Shown: one piece after another, positions 16,903-25,479 of the stretch
How the letters are laid out: the number at the start of each line of letters is the position of its first letter
Numbering within the stretch: the first letter of the stretch is position 1
Position numbers and translations under genes: made by a program
Source of the DNA: Spirochaetales bacterium
GTDB lineage: Bacteria > Spirochaetota > Spirochaetia > Sphaerochaetales > Sphaerochaetaceae
Direction: 5' to 3'
Length of the DNA: 39,481 bases
Assembly (NCBI GenBank): GCA_022788185.1
Contig: JALEVV010000050.1
Span: 1-39,481, forward strand
Notes under the pieces: generated by a model
What the model saw: the letters and a program-made list of their open reading frames with translations, nothing else
The model's database searches: none
What the model was told of the DNA's origin: nothing

Positions 16903-18165
16903 ATGGGATTCGGAATTTTTGACATTGAAGACACCACAACAGGGGAACAGGCCGTACCGACCATCATCAAGGTCGTGGGAGTCGGCGGTGCAGGCGGAAA
17001 TGCCGTCAACAGGATGATAGCATCGGGTCTTAAGAAGGTTTCCTTCGTTGCCCTCAATACGGACGTGCAGGCCCTTCAGAGGTCAAATGCCCAGACCCGT
17101 ATCGCAATCGGTAAGGAGCTCACCGGAGGCCTCGGGGCAGGCGGACAGCCTGAAATCGGTGAGAAGGCCGCAATCGAATCGAAGGAAGAAATCAAGGCCG
17201 AGCTTGAGAATACCGACATGGTGTTCATCACTGCAGGAATGGGCGGCGGTACCGGTACCGGAGCTGCCGCAGTCGTTGCCGAGATCGCAAAGAGCTGCAA
17301 TGCCCTTACCGTTGCAGTCGTTACCACACCCTTTGCCTTTGAGGGCAAGAAGAAGTTCATGCTCGCCCAGGCCGGTATAGAAAAGCTAAGAAAGCAGGTT
17401 GATACCCTCATCCTCATCCCGAACCAGTACCTGCTCAAGGTCGTTGAGAACAACACTCCCATCAAGCAGGCCTTCCTCATTGCCGATGACGTTCTCTATC
17501 AGGGCGTGCAGGGCATCAGCGAACTCATCACCGAACCCGGTGAGATCAACATCGACTTTGCCGATGTCAAGACAGTCATGAAGGGTAAGGGTGATGCACT
17601 CATGGGAATCGGCTTCGGTGAGGGTGCCAACAGGGCCATCGATGCCGCCAAGGAGGCGATCAGCAATCCGCTGCTTGAGAATGCATCCATCGACGGTGCA
17701 AAGAGCGTGCTTGTCAACCTGGCAGGCAGTGACAACCTCACCCTCCAGGAGTATCAGGACGTTGTCGAGCTCATCACGGAAAACTGTGCCGAGGATGCCC
17801 TCATCATCGCAGGTCAGGCGTTCAATCCTGAGCTCGGTGACAGGATCAAGGTCACGGTCGTCGCAACGGGCTTTGAGCCCAAAACCGACGTGGTCGGAGC
17901 AGAGGCTGACACTGAGTCCGCCGTCAGACGCTTCGTCAATAACAGCGAGACCCCGAGGGAGAGTGCCCATATCGACATCAGACAGCCCCAGAAGGAAGCT
18001 GTCCAGCAGCCCAAGCCGCAGGCTCCCGCAACCGATGCGGAGGCCATCACGGTCAACAGATGGCAGGATCTCCAGCAGCAGCTCGGAAAGCGCGGTGTCC
18101 AGCCCAATGACTACAGCATCCCTGCAGTCATGAGATACCGTCAGGGTGATGATGACCAGAAGTGA
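16903..18165 (+). CDS. ftsZ: Cell division protein FtsZ
   Basis: FtsZ is the tubulin-like GTPase that forms the division ring. The 420-residue protein has [14 protein letters not shown], the tubulin signature GGGTGTG at 114-120, a complete GTPase core to about residue 330, a variable linker rich in Gln, Pro and Ala, and a C-terminal conserved peptide [12 protein letters not shown] for FtsA binding. AGGAG lies upstream of the ATG. The 3' end overlaps the next gene, a tyrosine recombinase, by 14 bases, so the recombinase is tied to division-gene expression. Confidence 0.98.
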   Translation: MGFGIFDIEDTTTGEQAVPTIIKVVGVGGAGGNAVNRMIASGLKKVSFVALNTDVQALQRSNAQTRIAIGKELTGGLGAGGQPEIGEKAAIESKEEIKAELENTDMVFITAGMGGGTGTGAAAVVAEIAKSCNALTVAVVTTPFAFEGKKKFMLAQAGIEKLRKQVDTLILIPNQYLLKVVENNTPIKQAFLIADDVLYQGVQGISELITEPGEINIDFADVKTVMKGKGDALMGIGFGEGANRAIDAAKEAISNPLLENASIDGAKSVLVNLAGSDNLTLQEYQDVVELITENCAEDALIIAGQAFNPELGDRIKVTVVATGFEPKTDVVGAEADTESAVRRFVNNSETPRESAHIDIRQPQKEAVQQPKPQAPATDAEAITVNRWQDLQQQLGKRGVQPNDYSIPAVMRYRQGDDDQK

Positions 18166-19102
18166 GCTTTCACCCACGTCCCGCTTCCTGATAAGGGACT
18201 ATCTCGATTACCTTGAAAACGAGAGACAGCTGGAAGAAAAGAGCAGGGAGGTATACTCAAGGGAGGTAGCCTCCCTGCTTTGTTATGTTCAGGAGAAGTC
18301 ACTGGATGTCTCTGACCTCACGATCAGGGAGCTGGAAGCCTTCATGGAGGAGCATACCGCAGGGATGAGGAGCCGTACCAAGGCCAAGGTCTCTTCCGCC
18401 ATGAGATCCTTTTTCCGCTATCTCGTCAGGGAAAAGATCAGGGATGATGATCCCTCGATCCTGCTGGAGCGGGCAAAGAAGGAGGACTACCTGCCCCACG
18501 TGCTTTCTGAAGAGATGGTGGATGAAATCATCAGCGCCTTCAGAAACGAGGAGGGTGATGAACTGCTCAGCTTAAGGGATTATGCCTTCTTTGAGCTCAT
18601 TTACTCCTGCGGACTGAGAATCAGCGAGGCAGTGTCCCTTCCGTTATCCGCCTATGACAGGGAAGAAAAGACACTTAGGGTGCTCGGTAAGAGAAACAAG
18701 GAAAGGATAACCTTCGTGGGCAGCGTTGCCGAAGCAGCCCTCAGCGAATATCTTGACAAGGTCAGGCCCGTCCTGGCTTCGAGAAGGAAGAAGGAATCCG
18801 ACAGAAGGGTTTCCAGAAACCGGGAGAGTGAGGATGCGCTCTTTCTGGGGCGCCGCGGCTACATGCTGACCCGTCAGGCCATGCATAAGCGTTACCATGA
18901 AGTCGTTGAGAGGTACGGCATCGAAGCAACCGTGCACACACTTCGCCACAGCTTTGCAACCCACCTCCTGGCCCATGGGGCCAACATCAGGGAGGTCCAG
19001 ACCCTGCTCGGACACAGCGACATAAGAACGACCCAGATCTACACCCATCTTGACAGGGATGATCTGTTGTCCGTCTTCGATGAGTTTTCACCCCTCTCAT
19101 GA
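18152..19102 (+). CDS. Tyrosine recombinase XerC/XerD family (first copy)
   Basis: The 316-residue protein has an N-terminal SAM-like core-binding domain (about 10-100) and a C-terminal catalytic domain with all six tyrosine-recombinase residues: Arg156 (GLRISE), Lys180, His262 and Arg265 ([11 protein letters not shown]), His288 (LLGHSD) and the nucleophile Tyr297 (TQIYTH). Xer recombinases resolve chromosome dimers at dif. The ATG at 18152 is chosen over the ATG three bases earlier because AGGG sits five bases upstream. It overlaps ftsZ and is followed by a terminator, so it closes the division operon. Whether it is XerC or XerD cannot be told by eye. Confidence 0.92.
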   Translation: MTRSELSPTSRFLIRDYLDYLENERQLEEKSREVYSREVASLLCYVQEKSLDVSDLTIRELEAFMEEHTAGMRSRTKAKVSSAMRSFFRYLVREKIRDDDPSILLERAKKEDYLPHVLSEEMVDEIISAFRNEEGDELLSLRDYAFFELIYSCGLRISEAVSLPLSAYDREEKTLRVLGKRNKERITFVGSVAEAALSEYLDKVRPVLASRRKKESDRRVSRNRESEDALFLGRRGYMLTRQAMHKRYHEVVERYGIEATVHTLRHSFATHLLAHGANIREVQTLLGHSDIRTTQIYTHLDRDDLLSVFDEFSPLS

Positions 19103-19111
19103 GATAACAGG

Positions 19112-19140
19112 CGGAAAAACATGCGTTTTCCGTTTATTAT
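19112..19140 (+). terminator. Terminator-like hairpin after the first xer gene
   Basis: CGGAAAA pairs perfectly with TTTTCCG across a 7-base loop and is followed by TTTATTAT. The stem is AT-rich and the T tract is broken, so termination may be partial. It ends the division operon and overlaps an otherwise possible upstream ATG (19121) of the next gene. Confidence 0.6.
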
Positions 19141-19159
19141 ATGTATGAGAGATACAGTG

Positions 19160-19873
19160 ATGGCACCATGCAATTACCGGCTTTGCTACAATGATCAGTG
19201 GAAGCGGGGATACCGCTTCCTTGAGAAGGGAGACAGTGCCTTTCCCTTTGCCGGGGAGTGCCCGGCCCCCGTCTTCATGGGAGTAGGCGAGAGCGTAAGA
19301 AGCCATATTGTCCTGGCAGGCGGACCATTTCCCGAGAAGGAGATGATACGGACGATCTCGGATTTCGCTTCCGAAGCCTCCCTCAATGGCTTTGCCCTGA
19401 CGGTCCGCTCCGTCTTCGGCAGTGAACGGGCAGTCATCGAGGGCGTGCTCAGGACTGATGGAAGGGTAAGGGTCGTGCTCACATCGGGCCTGGACGTGTT
19501 CATGTGCTCCTATGGGAACCTGCTTTCAAGGATACTCATCTCGGGCGGCGAAGTGCTTTCTCCCTTTGAACCCGGTGTCAGACCGACTCCTGAGTCAAAG
19601 GCCTTTACCGACTCCCTTGTCGCCTTTACCGGGGACATGATTGCCTTCGGCATGTCGAAGAGGGAGAGAAACTGTGCGGTCGAGACCCTGGACCGGGGAG
19701 GCGATGTCTTTCTCCACAGAAGCGCGCTCTCATCCGCATACGGGCGGCGCCTTGCCGCGGAGGGGGCTCCCGTAATCGACTCCTTCACTGCCTACATGAC
19801 ACTGAAGGGCATTACACCGGAGGGGTATCTTTTCCGGGACGCTGAAGGCCGGCTTTCTTTTCTTAAGCTCTGA
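19160..19873 (+). CDS. Divergent DprA/Smf-like protein
   Basis: The 237-residue product resembles the Rossmann-like core of DprA, the loader of RecA onto incoming single-stranded DNA. Recognisable remnants are TSGLDVFMCSYGNLLSRILISGGEVLSPFEPG, which parallels the GLD-YP-N-L-GG-SE segment of DprA, and RGGDVFLHRSALSSAYGRRLAAEGAP, parallel to the family's final GR-VFAVPG-GA segment. The hallmark SGxARGxD and RNR motifs are not present, and both the N-terminal helical and C-terminal winged-helix domains are missing. A DprA gene near ftsZ, xer and hslVU fits the order I recall for treponemes. The start is uncertain (ATG 19145 or 19160). It could be a decayed or repurposed copy. Confidence 0.55.
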   Translation: MAPCNYRLCYNDQWKRGYRFLEKGDSAFPFAGECPAPVFMGVGESVRSHIVLAGGPFPEKEMIRTISDFASEASLNGFALTVRSVFGSERAVIEGVLRTDGRVRVVLTSGLDVFMCSYGNLLSRILISGGEVLSPFEPGVRPTPESKAFTDSLVAFTGDMIAFGMSKRERNCAVETLDRGGDVFLHRSALSSAYGRRLAAEGAPVIDSFTAYMTLKGITPEGYLFRDAEGRLSFLKL

Positions 19874-19880
19874 TTTGGTG

Positions 19881-19886
19881 TAGGAT
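19881..19886 (+). promoter_or_regulatory. Candidate -10 box of the second xer gene (leaderless type)
   Basis: TAGGAT ends six bases before the ATG at 19893, and no Shine-Dalgarno is visible. The -35 position holds TTTTCT at 17 bases, a weak match that is also found at secA. Confidence 0.45.
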
Positions 19887-19892
19887 TCAGAC

Positions 19893-20774
19893 ATGGATAA
19901 ACGGGATGATTACCTTAAATATCTCAGGGAGGTAAGGGCACTTTCCGAAAACACCCTCACCGCATACGGTGAGGATCTCGATGAGTACTATGCCTACCTG
20001 AAGGAGAGGAATCTTGACGAGATGGATGTGACGGTTCACGATGCCCGTGATTACGTCAGGTACCTGAAGGAACGTTATGCCGAGCGGAGCGTGCTGAGGA
20101 AGGTCACGAGCGCAAGGACCTATTACACCTATCTTGCCAAACGGGAACTCGTACGGCATAATGTCTTTTCCGACATTTCCCTCAGGGAAAAGGGACTGCA
20201 CCTGCCGTCCTTCCTGACTGAGGAGGAAGTGAAGAGGCTTCTTTCAATCCCGAGAGAAGACTTTTCCGATGAGAGGGATCACATCCTGTTTCTCTTCATC
20301 TACAACAGCGGAGCCCGTATCAGCGAGGCTCTCAGCGTGGATGTGAACCAGCTTGATTTCAGGAAGAGAAGGATATTGATACAGGGTAAGGGGAAGAAGC
20401 TCCGCTACCTTTTCTTCAGTGAAAGCACCGCTTCCGAGCTTCGCTCCTATCTGGAAAAAAGGGAAGTGTTTCTCGCAACAAAAGGTAAAAGCGCTGAGAA
20501 GGCACTCTTTGTTTCCGAGCGGGGAAACAGGTTGCCATTCAGTTCGGCCCATATTATCTTTGAAAAGTATGCCGCCCTCTGCGGCTTCGATAAGGAATTC
20601 ACGCCGCACACCCTGCGGCACAGTTTCGCGACCCACCTTCTGGAAAGGGGCGCGGACATAAGGGTGGTACAGGAGCTGCTCGGACATGAAAGCATCGCCA
20701 CCACCCAGATATACACGCATGTGACGAAGTCGCGTCTCCATGAGACGTATGACAGGGCTCACCCCCATGCGTGA
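19893..20774 (+). CDS. Tyrosine recombinase XerC/XerD/CodV family (second copy)
   Basis: This 293-residue protein has the N-terminal core-binding domain and the full catalytic set: Arg142 (GARISE), Lys166 (QGKGKKLR), His239 and Arg242 ([11 protein letters not shown]), His265 (LLGHES) and Tyr274 (TQIYTH). Its place just before hslVU is the same as that of codV/xerC in many bacteria. It shares only family motifs with the first copy, so the two are more likely a XerC/XerD pair than a recent duplication. There is no Shine-Dalgarno; a -10 box six bases upstream suggests leaderless transcription. hslV follows after 15 bases. Confidence 0.92.
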   Translation: MDKRDDYLKYLREVRALSENTLTAYGEDLDEYYAYLKERNLDEMDVTVHDARDYVRYLKERYAERSVLRKVTSARTYYTYLAKRELVRHNVFSDISLREKGLHLPSFLTEEEVKRLLSIPREDFSDERDHILFLFIYNSGARISEALSVDVNQLDFRKRRILIQGKGKKLRYLFFSESTASELRSYLEKREVFLATKGKSAEKALFVSERGNRLPFSSAHIIFEKYAALCGFDKEFTPHTLRHSFATHLLERGADIRVVQELLGHESIATTQIYTHVTKSRLHETYDRAHPHA

Positions 20775-20789
20775 CAAAGGAGTTTTACT

Positions 20790-21317
20790 ATGAACGGAAC
20801 CACAATCTGCTGTGTCAGGAAGGATGGACACATAGCAATCGCCGGGGACGGCCAGGTTACTCAGGGCAACACGGTCGTCAAGGGTAATGCCAGAAAGGTA
20901 AGGCGTCTGTATGACAATAAGGTCATTATCGGATTCGCAGGTTCAACTGCGGATGCATTCACCCTCTATGAACTCTTCGAGTCAAAGCTCAAGACCTACG
21001 GCGGAGACCTGACCAGGGCCGCGGTAGAGCTGGCAAAGCAGTGGAGGATGGACAAGCAGCTCAGGAATCTTGAGGCGATGATGATCGCATCCGACGGAGT
21101 GAAGATGTTCCTCATCTCCGGTGTGGGCGATGTGCTCGAGCCGGAAGGTGACACGCTTGCCATCGGATCGGGCGGAGACTTTGCCAGATCGGCTGCCGAG
21201 GCTTACCTCGACAGCAAGGCAGATCTCTCTGCCGAGGAGATTGCGAGACGCAGCGTGAAGATCGCATCCAACATCTGCATCTACACGAATTCAAACATCA
21301 TAACAGAGGTCATCTGA
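20790..21317 (+). CDS. hslV: ATP-dependent protease subunit HslV
   Basis: HslV is the proteolytic subunit of the HslUV complex, a proteasome-like threonine protease. The 175-residue protein begins [13 protein letters not shown]; removing MNG exposes Thr4 as the catalytic N-terminal threonine, in line with the TTI start of mature HslV. The family segments [38 protein letters not shown] and [12 protein letters not shown] are intact. AAAGGAG lies upstream at a good distance. hslU follows after 29 bases. Confidence 0.96.
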   Translation: MNGTTICCVRKDGHIAIAGDGQVTQGNTVVKGNARKVRRLYDNKVIIGFAGSTADAFTLYELFESKLKTYGGDLTRAAVELAKQWRMDKQLRNLEAMMIASDGVKMFLISGVGDVLEPEGDTLAIGSGGDFARSAAEAYLDSKADLSAEEIARRSVKIASNICIYTNSNIITEVI

Positions 21318-21346
21318 GACCAATACCCCGAAAGAGGAGTTTACCA

Positions 21347-22687
21347 ATGAAGAAGAAACTGGACGAGATGTTTCCGCGTGAAATAGTGGAAGCACTTGAT
21401 GAATACATTATCGGTCAGAAGGAAGCGAAGAAGATGATCGCCATCGCGATCCGAAACCGCTCGAGAAGGAAGATGCTTGCGGACGGTATCCGTGAGGAAG
21501 TCTCCCCCAAGAACATCATGATGATAGGTCCCACCGGTGTCGGTAAGACCGAGATCGCAAGAAGGATCGCGAAGCTTGCAAATGCTCCCTTCATCAAGAT
21601 CGAGGCCACGAAGTACACCGAAGTGGGTTATGTCGGACGTGACGTGGAATCAATGGTAAGGGACCTTATGGCCACATCCCTTCAGATGGTCCGTGACGAG
21701 ATGGCCGCCAGCAAGGAAGAAGAGGTGACGGAGCGTGTGAACACCCGTCTTCTCGATCTCCTGCTTCCCCAGGTCGACCCGGCGGAAGGCCTCATGGAGG
21801 AGAGCGTTAACCAGACCAGGGAAAAGTTCAGGGACCTGCTGCTGCGCGGTGTGTTCGATGAGAAGGAAGTGGAGATGAAGGTCAACCCTTCAGCCCGCGT
21901 CGAAATCGGCGTCATGGGCAGCGGCAACAGCATGGATGACCTGCAGGAAGCGATGAACAGCATCGGCAATCTCTTCCAGAAGCCCAAGACCAGAAAGGTC
22001 AAGATCAAGAGGGCCCGTGAGATTATCAGGGAAGAGGAGATGGACAGGGCCGTCGATCCCGAAAAGGCCGTCGACGAGGCCAAGGTGAGATGCGAGGAGA
22101 TGGGTATCATCTTCATCGATGAAATCGACAAGATCGCCCAGAGGGGAAATACCGACGGACGCGGCGAGGTATCACGTGAGGGTGTGCAGCGTGACATCCT
22201 GCCGATCGTCGAGGGAACCAAGGTCTCGACGAAGTGGGGTGCCATCGACACGACCAACATCCTCTTCATCGCGGCAGGTGCGTTCTCCCTTTCAAAGCCC
22301 TCCGACCTCATTCCCGAGCTTCAGGGTCGTTTCCCGATCAGGGTTGAGCTCGCAGACCTCAGTGCCGATGATTTCTACAGAATACTGACTGAGCCCAACA
22401 ATGCGATCACGAAGCAGTATGCCGCCCTGATCGCAACCGAGGGCGTGAAGCTGGAATTCACCGAAGGGGGACTTAAGCGCATTGCCGAGCTTGCCCATGA
22501 GGTCAATCAGACCAATGAGAACATCGGTGCACGCCGTCTCCAGACAGTGATGGAAAAACTCCTGGAAGAGGTCAGCTTCTCGGCTGACCAGCTGGTCGGA
22601 CAGACAGTCACGATCACACCGGAGTATGTCGATGAGCGTCTTAAGGACATTGCTCAGAGTCAGGATCTTTCCCGCTACATCCTGTAG
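21347..22687 (+). CDS. hslU: ATP-dependent unfoldase HslU
   Basis: HslU is the AAA+ unfoldase that feeds substrates to HslV. The 446-residue protein has the Walker A motif GPTGVGKT at 61-68, the pore loop GYVG at 94-97, an intermediate helical insertion (about 110-235) with charged stretches, Walker B IIFIDEIDKI, and the C-terminal segment ending DLSRYIL, which inserts into HslV. Length and motif order are normal. AAGAGGAG precedes the ATG. Confidence 0.97.
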   Translation: MKKKLDEMFPREIVEALDEYIIGQKEAKKMIAIAIRNRSRRKMLADGIREEVSPKNIMMIGPTGVGKTEIARRIAKLANAPFIKIEATKYTEVGYVGRDVESMVRDLMATSLQMVRDEMAASKEEEVTERVNTRLLDLLLPQVDPAEGLMEESVNQTREKFRDLLLRGVFDEKEVEMKVNPSARVEIGVMGSGNSMDDLQEAMNSIGNLFQKPKTRKVKIKRAREIIREEEMDRAVDPEKAVDEAKVRCEEMGIIFIDEIDKIAQRGNTDGRGEVSREGVQRDILPIVEGTKVSTKWGAIDTTNILFIAAGAFSLSKPSDLIPELQGRFPIRVELADLSADDFYRILTEPNNAITKQYAALIATEGVKLEFTEGGLKRIAELAHEVNQTNENIGARRLQTVMEKLLEEVSFSADQLVGQTVTITPEYVDERLKDIAQSQDLSRYIL

Positions 22688-22701
22688 CGAAGGGAGGGTG
22701 T

Positions 22702-23790
22702 ATGGAATACATCACCATTACGGGTGACTCCTATGAAAGTGCAGTCGATGAGGCAAAGAAGAAATACGGCGAGAGGGTGAGGATTCACTCCCGCCGGGAC
22801 TTTACCGTCGGGGGCGGACTCTTCACCAGAAAGAGAAACCGCTGTGAGATAGTGTGCTACCTGGCTTCAGGCGGAAATACTTCCCAGGAGGCTGTGAGTG
22901 ACCGGGACCTGCGCGAGTTTGAGAAGGAAGCCCGGACACCCGATCCCTCATCGCTGACTCTTGAGGAAAAGCTTGAGACCGATCTGACAAGAAGAACGAG
23001 GGAAGCGGAGAAAACCGTTGACGCCCTCCTGGAGGAAAATGACATCAAGGGTCCCTTCAGGGATAAGGTCACGGATGACTTCAACTACGATGCCCCCGAT
23101 ATTGCCCTGGAGCTTTCCGACAGGATCATATCGGCTGTCTCCATAGACCATCTTTCCCAGGCCCATCCGAAGAAGTACATGGTCTTCATCGGTCCCACCG
23201 GGTCCGGTAAGACCACGACTCTTGCCAAGATCGCATATCTGTACAAGAATGTCGGACGCCGGGTGGCGATCATAACCCTGGACAGCTACCGGGTAGGGGC
23301 CATAGAGCAGGTGAAGGCATATGGCGATGCCTTCTCCATCCCCGTCCTTCCCGTCTCCGGTGAGGATGAGGTCATCCTGGCCCAGGACCGTCTCAGGGAC
23401 TTTGATCTCGTCCTTGTCGACACAATGGGAGTAAGCCCCGAGGACGGTGCTCTTAACCTGAAGCTCAAGGGCCTGCTGTCCCTGTTTTCTGAAAAGGAAA
23501 CTGCCTTCGTGCTCACCCTGGCCGCCAACTTAAAGAGCGAGGACATGATGAAGCAGTACAGGAGCTACGGGGCTTACCCCATTTCCTCACTGATATGCAC
23601 AAAGCTCGATGAGACTGAATCGATCGGATCGTTTTTAACCTTCCAGTACAGGGCTGGTAAGCCTGTAAGCTTCGTCACCTGCGGACAGAAGGTGCCCCAG
23701 GACCTGAAAAAGGCATCCACCACGGTGGTGCTGGAATACTTGAAGGGATTTGGAATAGACGTGAAGCGCCTTGCCGCTCAGTTGAGCTGA
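22702..23790 (+). CDS. flhF: FlhF-type SRP family GTPase
   Basis: The 362-residue protein has an FlhF-like N-terminal region (ITGDSYESAVDEAKKKYG), a charged middle part and an SRP-type NG domain: G1 GPTGSGKT at 164-171, the FlhF/SRP segment TLDSYRVGAIEQVKAYGD, G3 as DTMG in place of DTAG, G4 TKLDE and the closing GQKVPQDL. FlhF positions polar flagella in many bacteria and normally lies in a flhA-flhF-flhG cluster. Here no flagellar gene is in view and the gene follows hslU by 14 bases with AGGGAGGG upstream. FtsY and Ffh are less likely because the N-terminal region is of FlhF type. Its 3' end overlaps the convergent PBP gene by 13 bases. Confidence 0.85.
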   Translation: MEYITITGDSYESAVDEAKKKYGERVRIHSRRDFTVGGGLFTRKRNRCEIVCYLASGGNTSQEAVSDRDLREFEKEARTPDPSSLTLEEKLETDLTRRTREAEKTVDALLEENDIKGPFRDKVTDDFNYDAPDIALELSDRIISAVSIDHLSQAHPKKYMVFIGPTGSGKTTTLAKIAYLYKNVGRRVAIITLDSYRVGAIEQVKAYGDAFSIPVLPVSGEDEVILAQDRLRDFDLVLVDTMGVSPEDGALNLKLKGLLSLFSEKETAFVLTLAANLKSEDMMKQYRSYGAYPISSLICTKLDETESIGSFLTFQYRAGKPVSFVTCGQKVPQDLKKASTTVVLEYLKGFGIDVKRLAAQLS

Positions 23791-25436
23791 ACGACGGTCT
23801 GCTTTTCACTTCTTATCTTCCCCTGATTTACAAGACCGTTTATCACGGCAGCACATGAGGGAGCCGCCACATTGGCTCCCCAGATGCTGTCTCCCCTGGG
23901 GGCTGAGACGGCAAAATAAATAATGTACTTTGGATCATCTGCAGGAACCAGCGCGATGGTGGAGGCAAGGGAGGTCCCGTCCTCATAGCTCTTTGAAACC
24001 GGGTTTATGATCTGGGCCGTTCCGGTCTTGGCAGCAACACTGACGCCTTCACATCCAGCCAGCTTTGCAGTCCCGCTTTTTACCGCTTCCTCCATATACG
24101 ATCTTACGAGTGCGGCAGTTTCCGCAGACATTACCTGATACTCTTTCTTTTCACTTAGATCTGTTACTTTCCCGTCATGGGTCTGCACTGCCTTTACAAG
24201 GGAAGGCGTCACAAGCTTTCCGTCATTGGCCAGTGCGGTTGCCGCCGTCACGGTCTGAAGCGCGTTCACGCTTATCTCCTGACCGAAGGCAATCGTTGCC
24301 TGGGACCTGTGGGACCAGAGGGAGACGGGTGAAAGATACCCCGCTGTCACTCCGGGAAGGGAAACATCATACTTTTTCGTGAAGCCCAGTGAAGTGAGAT
24401 ACTCCCTGAACGCTTCAGGGTCACTCTGGAGTACCCAGTATGCGATTGCACCGTTACAGCTCTTCGCGATCATCCCCGCTGCATCAACCTCCCCATGCTC
24501 CTCATGACAGGTTATGGTGAATGACTTTCCGTCCACGGTAAATGTCTCCTCCCCGTCACAGATGAAGGGGGTGGAGGTATCGATACCCTGCTCGATGCAC
24601 CAGGCCAGGGTGAAGATCTTGAAGACACTTCCCGGTTCGTAGGTGTAGCTGAGGCACCTGTTCATCCTCTCGTCCTCGCTTGATGAAGAGTACCTGTTCA
24701 GGTCATACCAGGGGTATGAGGACATGGCATAAACCTCCCCGTCCTTTGCTCCCATGACCATGGCCATGATGTAGTCCGGATGGTGTGTCTCACTTATTTC
24801 CTGCACCTGCACATCCACAAGATACTGGATATCAAGATCAAGGGTGAGCATGATGTCATCCCCGTATGTGATCTCACTGCCGAGTCCGGGGTATGGAAGG
24901 AGGGTGCTGTCAAAGGACAGCTCTGCACCCTCAAGTCCCTTGTTCTCACTGTTCACGAACCCGATGACCTGGGATGCGTGGAAGGTGGAGGGGTAGGTCC
25001 TGCCGTCGTAGCGCTCAAGATAAATCTTACCCCTGTAAGGTGATGCGTTGATAACCTCCTGAAGCTTTTCAGCTTCCTCCTGTGACAGTCCTCTCCTTAT
25101 TAACGCAATGGAAGTGTAAGCGGAAGCACTGTCAAGGATATCTGCCTGGGTGACACCCAGATAGGGGGCGATGAAGAGGGCTGCCTCGTTTATGTCCGGG
25201 ATTTCCTTAAGCCTGAAATAGAGGTTGTACCTTACAGTCTGGATTGCAAGGATCTTTGAGTTCCTGTCCAGAATCTCACCCCTCACCACCATGGGTGAGA
25301 CCTCCGGGTCATCATAGGTTTTGGACTTGCCGCCTCCTATGACCAGGACTGAGATATGGACGAAAAGCAGTACGAAACCCAGAATCGTTATCAGTAACAG
25401 GTAAAAAGAAACGTTCTTGTTGGTATTGGAACTCAT
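23778..25436 (-). CDS. Class B penicillin-binding protein (FtsI-like transpeptidase)
   Basis: The 552-residue protein has a short cytoplasmic start, one membrane anchor at about 12-34, a pedestal domain (RGEILDRNSKILA) and a transpeptidase domain with the three active-site motifs: SVFK at 270-273 with the catalytic serine, SCN at 326-328 and KTG at 470-472. No glycosyltransferase domain is present, so it is class B and would act with a SEDS polymerase such as FtsW. ftsI is missing from the division cluster in this window, so this is the natural candidate, although PBP2 of the elongasome cannot be excluded. The ATG at 25436 is fixed by a near-consensus promoter whose -10 ends eight bases upstream. 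Confidence 0.9.
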   Translation of the reverse strand: MSSNTNKNVSFYLLLITILGFVLLFVHISVLVIGGGKSKTYDDPEVSPMVVRGEILDRNSKILAIQTVRYNLYFRLKEIPDINEAALFIAPYLGVTQADILDSASAYTSIALIRRGLSQEEAEKLQEVINASPYRGKIYLERYDGRTYPSTFHASQVIGFVNSENKGLEGAELSFDSTLLPYPGLGSEITYGDDIMLTLDLDIQYLVDVQVQEISETHHPDYIMAMVMGAKDGEVYAMSSYPWYDLNRYSSSSEDERMNRCLSYTYEPGSVFKIFTLAWCIEQGIDTSTPFICDGEETFTVDGKSFTITCHEEHGEVDAAGMIAKSCNGAIAYWVLQSDPEAFREYLTSLGFTKKYDVSLPGVTAGYLSPVSLWSHRSQATIAFGQEISVNALQTVTAATALANDGKLVTPSLVKAVQTHDGKVTDLSEKKEYQVMSAETAALVRSYMEEAVKSGTAKLAGCEGVSVAAKTGTAQIINPVSKSYEDGTSLASTIALVPADDPKYIIYFAVSAPRGDSIWGANVAAPSCAAVINGLVNQGKIRSEKQTVVQLN

Positions 25437-25449
25437 CAAAAAGTATATT
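25420..25449 (+). promoter_or_regulatory. Promoter of the NlpD-like gene
   Basis: TTGGTA, an 18-base spacer and TATATT at 25444-25449 point rightward, giving a leader of roughly 25 bases before the ATG at 25480. The -10 shares five bases with the opposing -10 of the PBP promoter. Confidence 0.5.
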
Positions 25450-25473
25450 ATTCTTAATACAGAGGTTTGTCAA
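25445..25473 (-). promoter_or_regulatory. Promoter of the class B PBP gene (leaderless type)
   Basis: A perfect TTGACA (25473-25468), a 17-base spacer and TAATAT (25450-25445) on the minus strand precede the ATG at 25436 by eight bases. This is the best promoter match in the window. Its -10 overlaps, on the opposite strand, the proposed -10 of the divergent gene. Confidence 0.8.
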
Positions 25474-25479
25474 AAACAA

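Noticed and set aside
23778-25436. PBP as a class A bifunctional enzyme
   Set aside because: No glycosyltransferase domain precedes the transpeptidase domain; the N-terminal region fits a class B pedestal.
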